Part shown: piece after piece, positions 21,438-32,990 of the stretch | Layout: every line of letters starts with the position of its first letter | Numbering within the stretch: the first letter of the stretch is position 1 | Made by a program: the position numbers and the translations under genes | Assembly: GCA_963575645.1 (NCBI GenBank) | Contig: OY754465.1 | Coordinates: 4,464,001 to 4,528,000 of the forward strand | Reading direction: 5' to 3' | Source: Xanthostigma xanthostigma | Lineage: Eukaryota > Arthropoda > Insecta > Raphidioptera > Raphidiidae | Length of the DNA stretch: 64,000 nucleotides | Notes under the pieces: generated by a model | Databases searched by the model: none | The model's input: only the letters and a program-made list of their open reading frames with translations | Told to the model about the DNA's origin: nothing

Positions 21438-21612
21438 GTATTGAAGGAGATTTATTTCGTTAAGGAACAATTTAAAAATAAGCTTTACCAGAGTATTGCT
21501 TATGGCCAACGTTTCAAAAAAAAAGATGAAAATATATTTTTCGAAACGTTGGCCACAAGCGATACTCTGGTAAAGCTTATTTTTCAATTGTTCTTTCACC
21601 AAATAAATCATC
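21438..21612. mobile_element. Palindromic element, decayed hammerhead type
   Basis: Arms of about 75-80 bp: TAAGCTTTACCAGAGTATTG on the left against its near-complement on the right. Each arm ends at the centre with GAAACGTTGGCC. The centre reads AAGATGA-AAAATATATTTTT-CGAAACG, which has a hairpin and GAAAC but lacks the CTG of the core. It looks like a hammerhead palindrome that has lost activity. The two small frames across it are antisense images of each other. Confidence 0.6.
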
Positions 21613-21810
21613 TTCACTCAATTAGTATCATTCACTTATGGTAAAAGTCGTGGAATTGTTGATGACGTGCAAAAATCAATATTGTTCTTCTAAAACAGTA
21701 GCATAATACATTTTTAATAAGACGCCGCACGCGTGTTTTATAATACAATTATTATTATGAAAAATAACTCTAAAAATTATTTAGAGTGATGATGATCTTG
21801 TTTAAATATT

Positions 21811-21897
21811 AGAAGATTGAAGGATGAACCTGGTGGCTTAGTGGCCTGGTGCTTAGTTCATTAATCCTATGCCACCAGGTTCATCCTTCAATCTTCT
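21811..21897. repeat. Perfect 27 bp inverted repeat
   Basis: AGAAGATTGAAGGATGAACC TGGTGGC is exactly mirrored at 21871-21897. The flank (TTTAGAGTGATGATGATCTTG) resembles 48560-48590, just outside the arms of the 48.5 kb hammerhead palindrome, so this is probably a deleted relative. Confidence 0.8.
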
Positions 21898-22049
21898 GAC
21901 AATTATTATTGTAAGGCATTTACTTTTAACAGTTTGTCAAAAATATGTACCTACGGCCTATTTTGATCCCTTTGGAGGTAAAATTTTCTAAAAATCCCTT
22001 GCTAGTTTATGTCATATAAAGAACTAACTGTTTAAATATCAACAGGGAT

Positions 22050-22240
22050 TTCTGCTCGCCGGCAGGCTGGCTACGAGGCTGGAAATGACGTCACTGCGGG
22101 CTCGGCTACGAGCTCACAAAAGAGATTTTAAAATTAAAACAGGGGCTATTTTTTTTTGCTAGATCCCCTGCTTGCTCTGAGCAAGAACCAATCAGGAAAC
22201 AGTATCTTGTCACGTGGACAACATGAACAAACTTACAGTG
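22050..22240 (+). mobile_element. Harbinger-like MITE, internal fragment
   Basis: TCGCCGGCAGGCTGGCTACG, TGACGTCACTGCGGGCTC, ACAGGGGCTATTTTT and GAGCAAGAACCAATCAGG align with 9052-9220. Both terminal repeats are missing. Confidence 0.7.
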
Positions 22241-23165
22241 ACTTAAACCATTCACATTGACGTCGTTGACAAAGATATAATATTGTAACAATAAACATTA
22301 TTATTGTTAAGTATTTATTATACTTTATAGTTATCCGAAATGCGAATAATATAAGATCAGAATCATATGAAAAAGATTCACAGATTCATAGATTCACAGA
22401 CAAAGCGAGTACATATAGGCGCTTTAGCTTACGCTATTCGCGCCTAATGAGCTCAGAGCTGAGTGTGTATATTGTGCTAATGCTACGTGACTCCTGAGCA
22501 TGCATGATGACACTTCACACCTCTGCAGTCTGTACTCTTGTGTAGTGCGTACTGTCTAGTGTCGCTCCTTTGGACGACTCGCGGAGCCAGCTCCCAATAA
22601 AGAGTCATGTGGACAGATCACTAGGTACCTGTGAACAGTTCTAATTATTAATTTATCAATTGACGTAAGTTTTTGCCACATTGGAGTGTGTCCCATCCCT
22701 TCCGTAGATAGTCGACGCCAGAGACCCGTAGGCGAGCACCCATCCGAACCTCATCCCATTGTACCGAGCCGCTCGTCCGCGCGCGAAAGCGCACAAATCA
22801 TTTCGAATTTTGAGAATAGTAGTTTGTGTGTTTGTTACATAATATACACATGTATCTACGTATAGATGAATAGTAAGTCTTCAAAATGTGCTAGCTATGA
22901 CGTAGGTCGGATTCTGTGACAGATTTCAGTATTTTAGCGCGAAATTTAAAAATCATTTTAGTTTTTCTTCTTCAAAATTAAACATTTTTTATTGTTAAAA
23001 TATTTTATTCGTATTTATTAAGGGTCTATCTACAAAATAAAAACAGTTCCGAAAATTAGTCAACATTCCTATTGAAAAAACAGCCACATATTTTGTGTTA
23101 ATATGTAGTCTATGTTTTTACTTTATACCTTGGTTCGTATTATTTTTGTATAATTGAACGATTAG
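22240..23165. other. Intergenic stretch with a GC-rich patch
   Basis: A patch at about 22660-22800 is far richer in G+C than its surroundings and reads open on the minus strand (for example GSVQWDEVRMGARLRV), but I recognise no family. AAATAAACGAGTC-like hsp sites are absent. Possibly a piece of a transposon or exon; unresolved. Confidence 0.35.
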
Positions 23166-23170
23166 ATATT

Positions 23171-23768
23171 ACTAGTGTGACCTGTGCGAATTATTCGCAC
23201 TAAATAAGTGTAATAATTATCACTTTACAAAATTATTTTTTAAATATGATTGCAGGTATTCAATTCGTTTCTAATTTGGCACACTGCTTATAACGTTCTC
23301 CTTTTTGTTGTATTACAATATGAAGCTCAGATGACAGATCGAAGAAATATTTTACTAAAATTGTCATATAGAGGCGCAAGTAGCAAAAGCGTTGAGCTAA
23401 GCCATCAGATGGCATCCTGCAGCATAGCTGTGACGTTGTTCAGCGTTGCTCGCTGCTTCAAAATTAAAGCCGTCAGATGGCAGTATGCAGTATTGTGTCT
23501 GTTGTATTACAATATGAAGGTCAGATGACAGATCGAAGTGTTGACGTTGTTTCAAAATTAAAGCCGTCAGATGGCACACGTTGTTCAGCGTTGCTGTATT
23601 TTAATTAATTTATAAAAACAAAAGCAATAATAAACTTTTTAGTTGTCGATGCCAGTAGAGCAAGCAATTATCTGTAAAATGATATATAATTTATGTGGAG
23701 AAATTGTGAGGTTTTTTCTAAAAAGGGAGGAAAACATTCTTAACCTTAGCGTATTAATATATATGATT
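23171..23768 (+). mobile_element. 600 bp interspersed repeat with conserved small frame, copy 2
   Basis: Aligns end to end with 12568-13167. Its frame (23250-23528, 92 codons) begins MQVFNSFLI and ends LLYYNMKVR, and is colinear with the copy at 41782-42060 except for a handful of substitutions. The protein is Leu/Val/Ser rich with a hydrophobic N-terminal stretch, and no domain is recognised. Confidence 0.7.
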
Positions 23769-24174
23769 GAGAAAAGCTTTTGCTATCATTTTTATTCAAT
23801 TATTTACAAACTCAATGCTCAACGATAAGGATGTATGATTTTACATTATTCAAAATATATTGAGGTGGTGAGAAAAAACTTCAATGTACATTTACACCAA
23901 GTTGCTATTGCAGATTTGCAGCTACCTATCTACAGAAAAACAGTAGCGCTACTTGTTTACCTATTATTGTAGGTACCTATATATATATAGCTTCAACAAT
24001 AATATTTGATGTTTATTTCTATTAACTCAAACATGGTTTTCTATTAGCTTATAGCCTTATACCATTCACACTGGAAACTTGTGTTGTAATTGTGATAAGC
24101 GTTATCGCATTTTTTCAATTCTTGTTTTTCTTAAAATGTTTGACATGCCTGCATTTTATTCTGTTTTGAATATA

Positions 24175-25291
24175 CTCTCTAAACATGAACTAGTGAAATT
24201 CTCACTAATAATCAGTGATTTTCACAACAAATTAGTAAATTTTCACTAATACATTTACTCTCTACAACTGAAATAGTTAAAATGTCACTATTTGAAATAG
24301 TTACTTCTGATTCACTTCTGGAATAGTGAATTCAAGTAAAATTCACTGTCAAAATAGTGATACCCCTGATTTTAGACGTGGCGCTAGTGGCGACTCCATA
24401 CAGTTACTATAGATACTTATTATCATTCATGTAGAAGGTAGATCGTTCTATAGCAAGTTCCTTGTAAACCGATAAACAAACAAGGAATGTAATTTATCAG
24501 GTAAGTTAATTAGATTATTTTAATTATATTTTCATAGATTCAGAGTAAAGCATTGCGTGCATACTATTGTTTTTTTACCGATTTTAAATTATAGTCAATG
24601 ACATAGGATCATAACTAACAATGAATTAAAGTTATGTTTTTTTTTTGACGCGAATTCTCTATAATTCTTTATTTTGTATTCAATTTTTAATCGACTTGTA
24701 AAAGTTAAAAAGTTAATTGTACTAGTGAAAGTAACGAATGAATAAAGATTTTAAAAAATCTGTAATCAAAAAATTGTAGATTTCAGATGACATTTAATGG
24801 TCACTTATATAAATTAGTGAATTTTTATATTCACTTATATATTTAGTGAATTTTTATATTCACTTGTATAATTAGTGAATTTTTATATTTACTTATATAA
24901 ATTAGTGAATTTTTATATTCACTTATATAATTAGTGAATTTTTATATTCACTTATATAATTAGTGAATTGTTATATTCACTTAAGGAAATAGTGAATTTT
25001 TATATTTACTTATATAATTAGTTAATTTTTATATTTATTTATATAATTAGTGAATTTTTATATTCACTTATATAATTAGTGAATTTTTATATTCACTTAT
25101 ATATTTAGTGAATTTTATATTTACTTAAAGAAATAGTGAATATTTATATTTACTTATATAATTAGTGAATTTTTATATTCACTAATCCATATAGTGAGTA
25201 TTCACTAATTCTGCGTGGCACGATTCTAGCATTGACAAATAGTGAATATGCCCTTGCAATTAGCTAAAGTCACTAATTCACGTTTAGAGTG
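24175..25291. mobile_element. TA-flanked TIR element containing a minisatellite
   Basis: The ends CTCTCTAAACATGAACTAGT and the complement of CACTCTAAACGTGAATTAGT are inverted repeats of about 23 bp, each bordered by TA (24173-24174, 25292-25293). TAGTGA/TCACTA motifs recur throughout. The middle (24800-25210) is a minisatellite. No transposase. A TA target fits Tc1/mariner-like movement, though the ends do not identify a family. Confidence 0.65.
24800..25210. repeat. About 29 bp minisatellite of TTCACT...AGTGAA units
   Basis: Roughly 14 units of TTCACTTATATAATTAGTG plus AATTTTTATA. Each unit is itself a small palindrome (TTCACT against AGTGAA) and repeats the motif found in the terminal repeats of the enclosing element. 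Confidence 0.88.
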
Positions 25292-25439
25292 TAAATAAGC
25301 CCAACACCCTAAAAAATATTTTGTGGTACAAAAATATAAAATTCAGATCCGAAGGGGTTAAACTTATGTAATGTTAAATTTGTTAGAAATCGACACAAGC
25401 GTAAATTCTCACATTGACACAACTGCAGAATAACTTCAG

Positions 25440-25927
25440 CAGCGTTGCCAGTTTTTTTCGTCAAGTCGGGATTTTGGAACTCTTTGAGTGAAAACAGCGG
25501 GATTTTTTCGTCGAAAGCGGGACATAGTAAAAAAACGTATATAATCAGAAGTTTTCAAATACCTATTTATCTTTTTATTTGAATTAAAATTACGTTTACC
25601 TGACAATAGATAGCAAAAATAGCCATAGAAAATGTATTTTAATAAAAATATAATATTTTAAATGAGATTTACCCTATCGTTAAATAGTTGAGTCTTATTC
25701 GTCTTCAGAATAAAAAAAAAACAGAAATCAAAATCAAAAAAGTTTTATTCATTAGAAAAATATGGCGTTACACACAATAGTCTGTGGAGTGCAACTTACA
25801 ATAAAAGAATAATTATTTATAAGAATTACTTATTCATGATATTTCTGTGAAGATTTAACTTCTTTTAAAGTTGCCCCGCGCGGTAAATTTAATTTTGATT
25901 TAAAAATCGGGACGTCTGGCAACGCTG
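25440..25927 (+). mobile_element. hAT-like non-autonomous element, copy A
   Basis: Ends CAGCGTTGCCAG and CTGGCAACGCTG. The sequence is the reverse complement of the neighbour at 25945-26471, apart from small indels. No matching 8 bp TSD is found for this copy (AACTTCAG against AGAATAAG), so its insertion history may have been disturbed. Interior non-coding with a poly-A stretch near 25720. Confidence 0.75.
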
Positions 25928-25944
25928 AGAATAAGTATCGTAAG

Positions 25945-26471
25945 CAGCGTTGCCAGACGTTCCGATTTTGGCGGGACGGTCCCGATTTTTAAATCAAAAT
26001 TAAATGTCCCGCGCGGGACAGGTTCAGTCCCGCTTTTCGGGGATAACTTTAAAAGAATTTAAATCTTCACAGAAATATCATGAATAAGTAATTCTTATAA
26101 ATAATTATTCTCTTATTGTAAGTTGCAATTTGTAACACTCACTCCACAGACTATTGTTTGAAACGCCATATTTTTCTAATGAATAAACCTTTTTTGATTT
26201 TGATTTCTGTTTTTTTTTTTTTTTTTTATTCTGAAGACGAATAAGACTCAAGTATTTAACGATAGGGTAAATCTTATTTAAAATATTACATTTTCTATGG
26301 CTATTTTTGCATACTATTGTCACGTAAACGTAATTTTAATTCAAATAAAAAGAAAACTTCAGATTATATACGTTTTTATACTATGTCCCGCTTTCGACGA
26401 AAGAATCCCGCTGTTTTCACTCAAAGAGTTCTAAAATCCCGACTTGGCAAAAAAAAAAACTGGCAACGCTG
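25945..26471 (-). mobile_element. hAT-like non-autonomous element, copy B, perfect 8 bp TSD
   Basis: 527 bp with ends CAGCGTTGCCAG and CTGGCAACGCTG, flanked by ATCGTAAG at 25937-25944 and 26472-26479. Lies 17 bp from copy A in opposite orientation, so the pair forms a large imperfect palindrome of about 1 kb. GTCCCG-type blocks near the ends are reiterated in both orientations. The short open frames here are shadows. Confidence 0.9.
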
Positions 26472-26479
26472 ATCGTAAG

Positions 26480-27240
26480 TGTGATTAAGATACGTACGCC
26501 ACTGTGAATCACCTCTCCGCGGTGTGCATAAAGTCTGTGTAGAGCGCACAGAGTAGGTACGCGCAACATTTTAAAAATGATGACGAACGGAAGGAAAAAA
26601 GTGAGGCTATTAATTTTATTGATAGCATGCATTGTCAACTGCCACTGTATGAAATTGTGATTTGAAAAATATCAGAGGAAATGTAAAAATGGAATTGTGT
26701 TTCGTTATTTCTATTTTTTTCTTTCAAAGAAATGTTTCGTGCAATCACATTGAAAGAAGAGTGTACTTTGTAGGATACATAACACGTTTTTCGTTCTTTA
26801 TGTTATGCTATGTATATAAAAATATTATTTTGATGGAACGAGATTGTCTGAATATAAATGAATTGATTAGTTGTGTCGAACGAAATGAATGAATGTGGAT
26901 ACACTTACAGGACCGTATTCAGAGTGGTACTTCAGTGTGGTACTTAATTTTAAACGCATTCTCTCTATACATGATCCCTAATCCATCTAAAAGCATCAGC
27001 CGCATCTCATTATAGTTTGTATTCTTAAATCAGAGAAAATAGTTTGATTTAAAAAATATTTTAGTCATTCAAACTTCTAAATACGTTCCTGTGTATAAGC
27101 GACAAGTAATATTTTTTAGAATTCCTGTATTGAAAGAGGATAAGAATTTATTTTAAACGTGTTTGTATTTCATTAGTATTTTATTTTTGTACCGCATTTT
27201 TTCCTTATATGCGATATTAATAATAATGTATCTATTAACT
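26480..27240. other. AT-rich intergenic stretch
   Basis: The frame at 26662-26892 has a hydrophobic segment but is not recognised and has no supporting context. No repeats or RNA genes seen. Confidence 0.4.
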
Positions 27241-27243
27241 TTA

Positions 27244-27947
27244 AGGAGGTTGAGCCGTTTTACGAAGATAATGAAAAAAATCTGAAATAAAGTTTTTTTA
27301 ATAGATTTTTTTATGACAAAATTTTCTGTAAAAAATCATTAGGAGATTTATAAAGTTAAAAATTAAAAAAAACTTTTACATGTTACAGTCTTATGGAAAA
27401 TATGTCAACCTAGCCAAACTGTTCATTTTATTTTTTTGCAAATAACCAAATAATGTCAGCAGTTTCGAAAACTAACTGTGTAAAGCATCGAAGTCTTACG
27501 CATATTTTAATATTTTTTCCAATTTAATTAGGAGACTTTTAATAAATAAAAAAAATTATTAAACCTTAGCACTTTTCGATTATGGACTTTTATTCTTGAC
27601 AGTTTTAAAAATTTTAACTGAATTTTCAACTTTTTAATGATTTAATTTTAATTTTTATTACTTTAATTTATTTTTTTAATTATTTACTGCAAAAAATATG
27701 TAAAATACAGATATTTACATACATTTATTTTTTTAACCTAACTTTGTACATAAAATTCAAAAGTTAGTCCATTAAGTAAAATACTGAAATAATTAATTAT
27801 AATTAAAAAAAAAATTTTATTTATGCCTTTATGACAATAATTTATTGGTATCATCGACTTATAACCTTTTGTAAAAATTGATTATGGAAAAATTCCCATT
27901 TAGATTTCGACTTATTTTTGATTGGGACTGTAACGAATCAACCTCCT
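27244..27947 (+). mobile_element. 700 bp TIR element (AGGAGGTTGA ends), copy 1
   Basis: Short inverted ends AGGAGGTTGAGCCGTT and the complement of AGGAGGTTGATTCGTT, inside TTAA on both sides (27241-27245 region and 27947-27950). Both a TA and a TTAA duplication are compatible. The interior is very AT-rich and non-coding. Copies: 45715-46405 and, cut by the window end, 63924-64000. Followed after about 5 bp by another MITE. Confidence 0.75.
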
Positions 27948-27952
27948 TAAAG

Positions 27953-28279
27953 TATAATACGCGCCACGGATCTAAAATGTTCGGAAGTAAGTCACAAACA
28001 GCGTCTCAAAGGCACATTTTAGAGCCGTTGAGACCCTTACCACCTCCCAGCTACCTGAACGGAACGTGCGCTCGTCGGTGATTGGCCGTGATCGCTCGTC
28101 GCCTTTGTCACTTGTCGCTTTCCTGCTTTAAAGTACAGTCGAGTACGCTGTTGTCAAATTGTTATTGTTAATTTAGTTTTGTTGAATTGCGAGTTTGTAG
28201 TTTTTCAACAGACTGTACAAGCGCAAGCCCGCATTCGCATCTAACTTCCGAGCCTTTTATATTCGTGACGCGTATTATA
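27953..28279. mobile_element. ACGCGCCACGGATC MITE, copy 1
   Basis: About 33 bp terminal inverted repeats: TATAATACGCGCCACGGATC then TAAAATGTTCGGAAG on the left, mirrored by CTTCCGAGCCTTTTATATTC-type sequence and CGCGTATTATA on the right. The interior has CCACCACCTCCCAGCTACCTG and GTGATTGGCCGTGATCGCTC, unusually GC-rich. Other copies 44207-44710 and 51101-51415. A TA target is likely. Confidence 0.75.
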
Positions 28280-28289
28280 AAACTCTTTT

Positions 28290-29760
28290 TTTTTATCGTG
28301 TTTCAAAGTGAATTAAAATGTATTGAGAGATGCTAGAAAGCTTAAAATTTGGGATTATATGTTTTTTTTATGTAAGAACTAAACAAATTAAAATGTAATG
28401 TTTTGTTAAGGTAGGTGGCATATGTCCACGGATATCCTCAGATGAGAATATTTTCTTGTATCATACTTTTCAGTAGTCGGGTTTTAGTTTTTACTCTTAT
28501 TTTTTATATAAAGATATTAATTAGATTATTGCAACAATTGCGTTTTAGTTTTTGTTAGGCGCGACCCAAGCTGTAGCTGGAAGCGCTTATATGCACTCCG
28601 TTTGTCTGTGAATCTGTGTGTCACGCTTTTTTGTGTCACGCGTACAGCCCAAACGCTTTAACCGATTTTAAAAACTGTTTTTTTGTTCGGTTCTTCTCGC
28701 AACTTAGCTCGTAACGTCGGCCGATTTTTGAATTTTGACCCCCGAGGGGAGGAGCTTATAACTCGCTCAATTTAAATCAGATCGGTTCGAAACCTGTCTT
28801 AAACGAAAGAGGAGAAAATTTTACATAAATTTCGTACAACAGAATATGCCCAACCAGTTTTTTTATACAGATTGATATAGAAATAAATTCAATTTGATAC
28901 AATCGATGGCAAACATCTTTCGGTTATCTCTCTCTGTGGAACGGTTTACCATGGCAATTTAAAGATTGCGTATGTTCTGTCTTAAAATAAACTTGGTCGA
29001 TAATTTTATTTATTAAAATAATAAAATAAAAATATTGCATTTGTTCAAAAACGGATGGCATTTCAAATATTTGTGAAATGCAACGCCTTCTGAGTTAACA
29101 ATTTGAATAACGAATTATTATAACTATAACTGACTTTAATTTTAATAAATAAATAACTTTGACGCCTCTATACAAACCGTTTTGTTACACCATATACCGT
29201 GTGTCGGCATATATAGAAACCAATATTATTTATGGCTATCCTCTCATATTTTAGCATAAAATGAGCAAAGATATTGTGTATAGAGAGTCAAGTGTATATA
29301 TAGCGTTAATGTATTTTATTATACGAGAATTTATTATGTCAGATACCTCGGCTGCCGCTATTAAACGGCAATGGGCAAACTGTAGAAATCCAGTAGGAGC
29401 AGCACCCCCCATTTAACGACGAAAACATTTTCATTGCCCGTGTAGCACATTATTTTATTGAAACAATGTCTCCGGTTCGACCGGTATAACATAATAACAC
29501 TATAGAAATATTCCGATATCCATGCATCATACTCTGACCTCTTGGTATTAAAATCATCCAATATGCTTTTTAATTGATTATTAGTCGTTTACCTCGACAA
29601 AGGTATAATCCCATAATTTGGATATCAAGGCCCGTTCTAGAACTTTGTTAGCAAAGTAAAGATAATTTTATAGTTTTTATTATTCCTTATTTTGCTCGAT
29701 TATAAGAAAGTGCAGAGTTTTATGCAAAGTTGTTCTTTTTCTGTGCAACAAAAAATATAA
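28290..29760. other. Non-coding stretch with repeat fragments
   Basis: About 28555-28900 shares CAATTTAAATCAGATCGGTT and GTTTAAGAC-type blocks (inverted) with 55740-55820 and 61380-61450. GGTCGATAATTTTATTTATT at about 28991 is a piece of the 15.2 kb hammerhead palindrome arm. No gene recognised. Confidence 0.45.
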
Positions 29761-29764
29761 TAAA

Positions 29765-30180
29765 AATAATAATAATAATGCGTTTAACGTTCGTTTCTCG
29801 ACTTTATGTCATAACAGACGCCATTCGCACCATCACTATTTTTCTACCACACTTCCCGTTATTTCCTACAATTTTTAAACTTCAACTTAATTAATAGCAA
29901 TGGACGAATGAAGGAATTTTCAGGAATTAGGATAAGGTAGGCAAATTTTGAGCATAGGAGTTTGACAGGTAATCGGCCATGGCCTTGAATAAGGAACTAT
30001 CTCGATATTTATCTGGAATTGTTGTGGGAAACCATGGAAAACCTCAACAAGATGGCCGGTACAGGAATTACCGTTTCTCGGCGAGAGGCAGTGGGAAAAA
30101 CTCCCAGCCACATCTGCCCCCGCCGGGATTCTAACCCGGTACCTCCCGAATGCGAGTCTACCGCCATTGAGCTCGGTGCA
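29765..30180 (-). mobile_element. tRNA-derived SINE, nearly complete
   Basis: Minus strand: a degraded head (about 30108-30180) with GGGTTAGAATCCCGGCG as B box, then GCCGAGAAACGGTAATTCC, GGTTTTCCATGGTTTCCC, AAATATCGAGATAGTTCC, and a 3' end at AACGTTAAACGCATTATT with an (ATT)n tail. Same family as 9836, 32263 and 32572. Confidence 0.85.
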
Positions 30181-30239
30181 ACCAGAAAAAATATATAAAC
30201 ATTTAGAAAAAAATCCAGTCACGGAACCATTCCAAAAAA

Positions 30240-31135
30240 TTAACATTCGATTTGAAAAAGTAAATAGAATAATAAACCGTTATGAAAAGTATACCATTAT
30301 TATATAAAAACTACGTTATAGCAAATATCTCTTCGGCGCATGCGCCGATTTTCTCCAAAAACAATAGGGCTCTTCATATTAGCATACCAAACATCCTCCC
30401 AAAATTTGGTTTCAATCCGCTCATCCGTTTGACTTGTATCGTGTTCACAGACTAACAGACGCACAGAGTTTTTCCAAAAAATGTTTTTTAGATTCGAAGG
30501 GACCTCAAAACGGAAAGATATTGTAAAATTATGAAAGTGAATTTTGACCTAAATTTGTTCCATTCCCCACTTGTGGGTTGGAATGATAAAATTGCATTAG
30601 ATACTGTATATTTAAAATCATAAAATCATTGAGTAACTAAGATAATAGTTAATTTAATAAACCCAAACTAATTAATGCATGTTGACATTTTTAAAAAATT
30701 CCAGCCAATTGGGCGATGGGACCATTTCATCTTCAAAAATGTTGACATTTGATTATAATAAAGAAAATAAAATTTCCGATATCGTGTGAGGTGACGCGGG
30801 TAATGGCTAGTATTCAATATGATATTTGCTATTTGTTGCCATGGTTACCTACATAATATGTTCCACGTCATGTAAACATTAATCAAAGCATGCCGAACTA
30901 GTTTATCTGACAGATCAATAAAACAAAAGACCGGCTGATTTTTTTTTATTTTCAAAATATTTCCGAAACTAAAGTTCAGAAAATTTTTAACGAAACTTTC
31001 TTGAAAAAATAAATAGAATAATAAGCCGTTATGAAAAGTATACCATTATTATATCAAGAACACCGTTATAGCATATATCTCTTCTTTGACCTAAACTAGT
31101 ACCATTCCCCACTTGTGGGTTGGAATGGTAAAAAT
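30240..31135. repeat. Repeat block with two copies of AACCGTTATGAAAAGTATA
   Basis: 30246-30330 and 31008-31090 are direct repeats (TAAATAGAATAATAAACCGT and ACCATTATTATAT). The second then jumps to TTTGACCTAAACTAGTACC, lacking about 180 bp present in the first. Each is followed by a hairpin of CCATTCC/GGAATGG with an inner CCAC/GTGG (30559-30586, 31102-31128). A third copy lies around 57380-58310, split by another insertion. Class unknown. Confidence 0.6.
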
Positions 31136-31702
31136 GAAGAAAAGAATAAAGAAAATGTTCCCAGCAAATTGCGTCCGATGATGTTCTCTGATCATTGGTG
31201 GGCAATGGTGATTATTTCTATCATGCACATTATTTGATCGTTACGTGAACAAGCTTTATCGTGGCACAGCAGACAACGAAATGCACGAAAGCTTCCAGCA
31301 TGCATACATTAAAACGAGCGTCTGGCGATGTCCTGTGACCAGTGGTGACCAATGGCTGCTGCTCATTGCGATATCTTCAGCTATGAATGTCGTCATGTTC
31401 CAATAAATTGCCTTGGAGGATTTGCCTTCCTGCTATACTATGTATATATATCTGTCTCCGTTTATATATCAAAACGGAGAATCCCCCCCAGTTAAATAGT
31501 GGTTTCTATCACTGCCCTCTTCTGTAGATAGCTACCTACCGAAAGTATTACCTGCGTTATAATATTGAACAAGGATATATACACTGTTTAAGTGTCACGG
31601 AAAATGATATACGTTTATTATCACGACAAAATGATTCAATGTCTGCTTTCAAGAAACATGATTGCAATTAGTTGTAGTTTCATTTGTTTACAAATTATAG
31701 CA

Positions 31703-31954
31703 CAAGGGCGTAGATATTTTTTTTCTGGGGGACGGGGGGTAAAGCAAAACAAATCAATAATTTTTTAAGTTTTATTAATATCAAACACGAATGAAGGTGT
31801 CAAGGAAAATATTAATTCCCAAACTAAGTAATTTATGTTACAAAATACGATGTTGCAATTTTGTCTGAATTTTGTTTTTTAGTTAGTTATATGTAATATT
31901 TTCGGTTTTATTTTTTATTATTATGATCCTTTACCTCCCATATCTACGCCCTTG
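31703..31954. mobile_element. hAT-like MITE with near-perfect 8 bp TSD
   Basis: 252 bp. Ends CAAGGGCGTAGATAT and ATATCTACGCCCTTG are perfect 15 bp inverted repeats. Flanks TTATAGCA (31695-31702) and TTCTAGCA (31955-31962) match at 7 of 8 positions. Interior non-coding, with a G-rich block after the left end. Confidence 0.85.
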
Positions 31955-32262
31955 TTCTAGCAGTGACCGGCAATATCATAACGCTATGTTACATTTTTGA
32001 GTAGGTAGGTAATACTTCTTTTGTAATTTTTGAACACAAAATCGAAGACCTTACTGAAGAATAGTGGGCCCTAGTCAAACCTTAAATTTTTAAATTCGCG
32101 AAATTTTATTTCCAAAAAAAGTCCTTGAGGTATTTTGAATATCTAATATCTTCAGTATCCAATAAAAAAAAAAAAAAAATAATCCAGATCATTTTAGTTG
32201 GGTTTAAATGTTTGCAAAAAATTTAAAAACCGGCAACTAGATAAAAGTAAGTAAAACTGTAC

Positions 32263-32565
32263 CATTCGGGAGGTAATTCCTGTACCAGCCACCTTGTGGA
32301 GGTTTTCCATGGTTCCCCTCAACATTTTCAGATAAATATCGAGATGGTTCCTTATTCAAGGCCATGACTCAATGCCTGTCACGCTCCTGTATTCAAAATT
32401 TGCTTACCTTATCCTAATGTCTTAAAATTCCTTCATTCGCCCATTGCTATTAATTAAGTGGAAGTTTAAAAACGGTAAGTGTGATAGAAGGAAAATAGTA
32501 ATGGTGCGAATGGCGTCTGTTATAAAGTCGAGACACGGAAGTTAAACGCATTATTGTTAATTAGT
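32263..32565 (+). mobile_element. tRNA-derived SINE, 5'-truncated
   Basis: Starts at ATTCGGGAGGTAATTCCTGT, where part of the head has been deleted onto the body. It continues through the family blocks to GTTAAACGCATTATTG. Directly precedes the complete copy at 32572. Confidence 0.8.
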
Positions 32566-32571
32566 ATTATT

Positions 32572-32990
32572 AACCGAGCGGGGTGGCGTAGCGGTGAGAG
32601 CACTAGACTCACATTCGGGAGGTACCGGGTTCGAATCCCGACGGGGGCAGATGTGACTGGGAATTTTTCCTGCTGCGAGAAACGATAATTCCTGTACCGG
32701 CCATCTTGTTGCGGTTTTCCATGGTTTCCCTCAACAATTCTAAATAAATATCGAGATGGTTTCTTATTCAAGGCCATGACCGAATGCCTGTCAAGCCTCT
32801 GTGCTCAAAATTTGCTTACCTTATCCTAATGTCTTAAAATTCCTTCATTCGCCCATTGCTATTAATTGAGTGGAAGTTTAAAAACGTAGAAAATAACGGG
32901 AAGTGTGATATAGAAGGAAAATAGTAATGGTGCGAATGGCGTCTGTTATAAAGTCGAGAAACGGACGTTAAACGCATTATTATTAATAAT
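32572..32990 (+). mobile_element. tRNA-derived SINE, complete copy
   Basis: Head 32575-32650: GGGGTGGCGTAGCGGTGAGA (A box) and GGGTTCGAATCCCGAC (B box). The body has the CCATGGTTTCCCTCAAC and CGAGATGGTT blocks, and the 3' end is AACGGACGTTAAACGCATTA with an ATT-rich tail. This copy is the start of the satellite array that follows. Confidence 0.88.

Noticed and set aside
26105-26638. Minus-strand frames in the paired hAT elements
   Set aside because: They lie inside non-autonomous elements and are broken in the inverted partner copy.
30246-31135. LTR retrotransposon bounded by the two AACCGTTATGAAAAG repeats
   Set aside because: The repeats are short and internally deleted. No TG...CA ends, primer-binding site or gag/pol traces lie between them.
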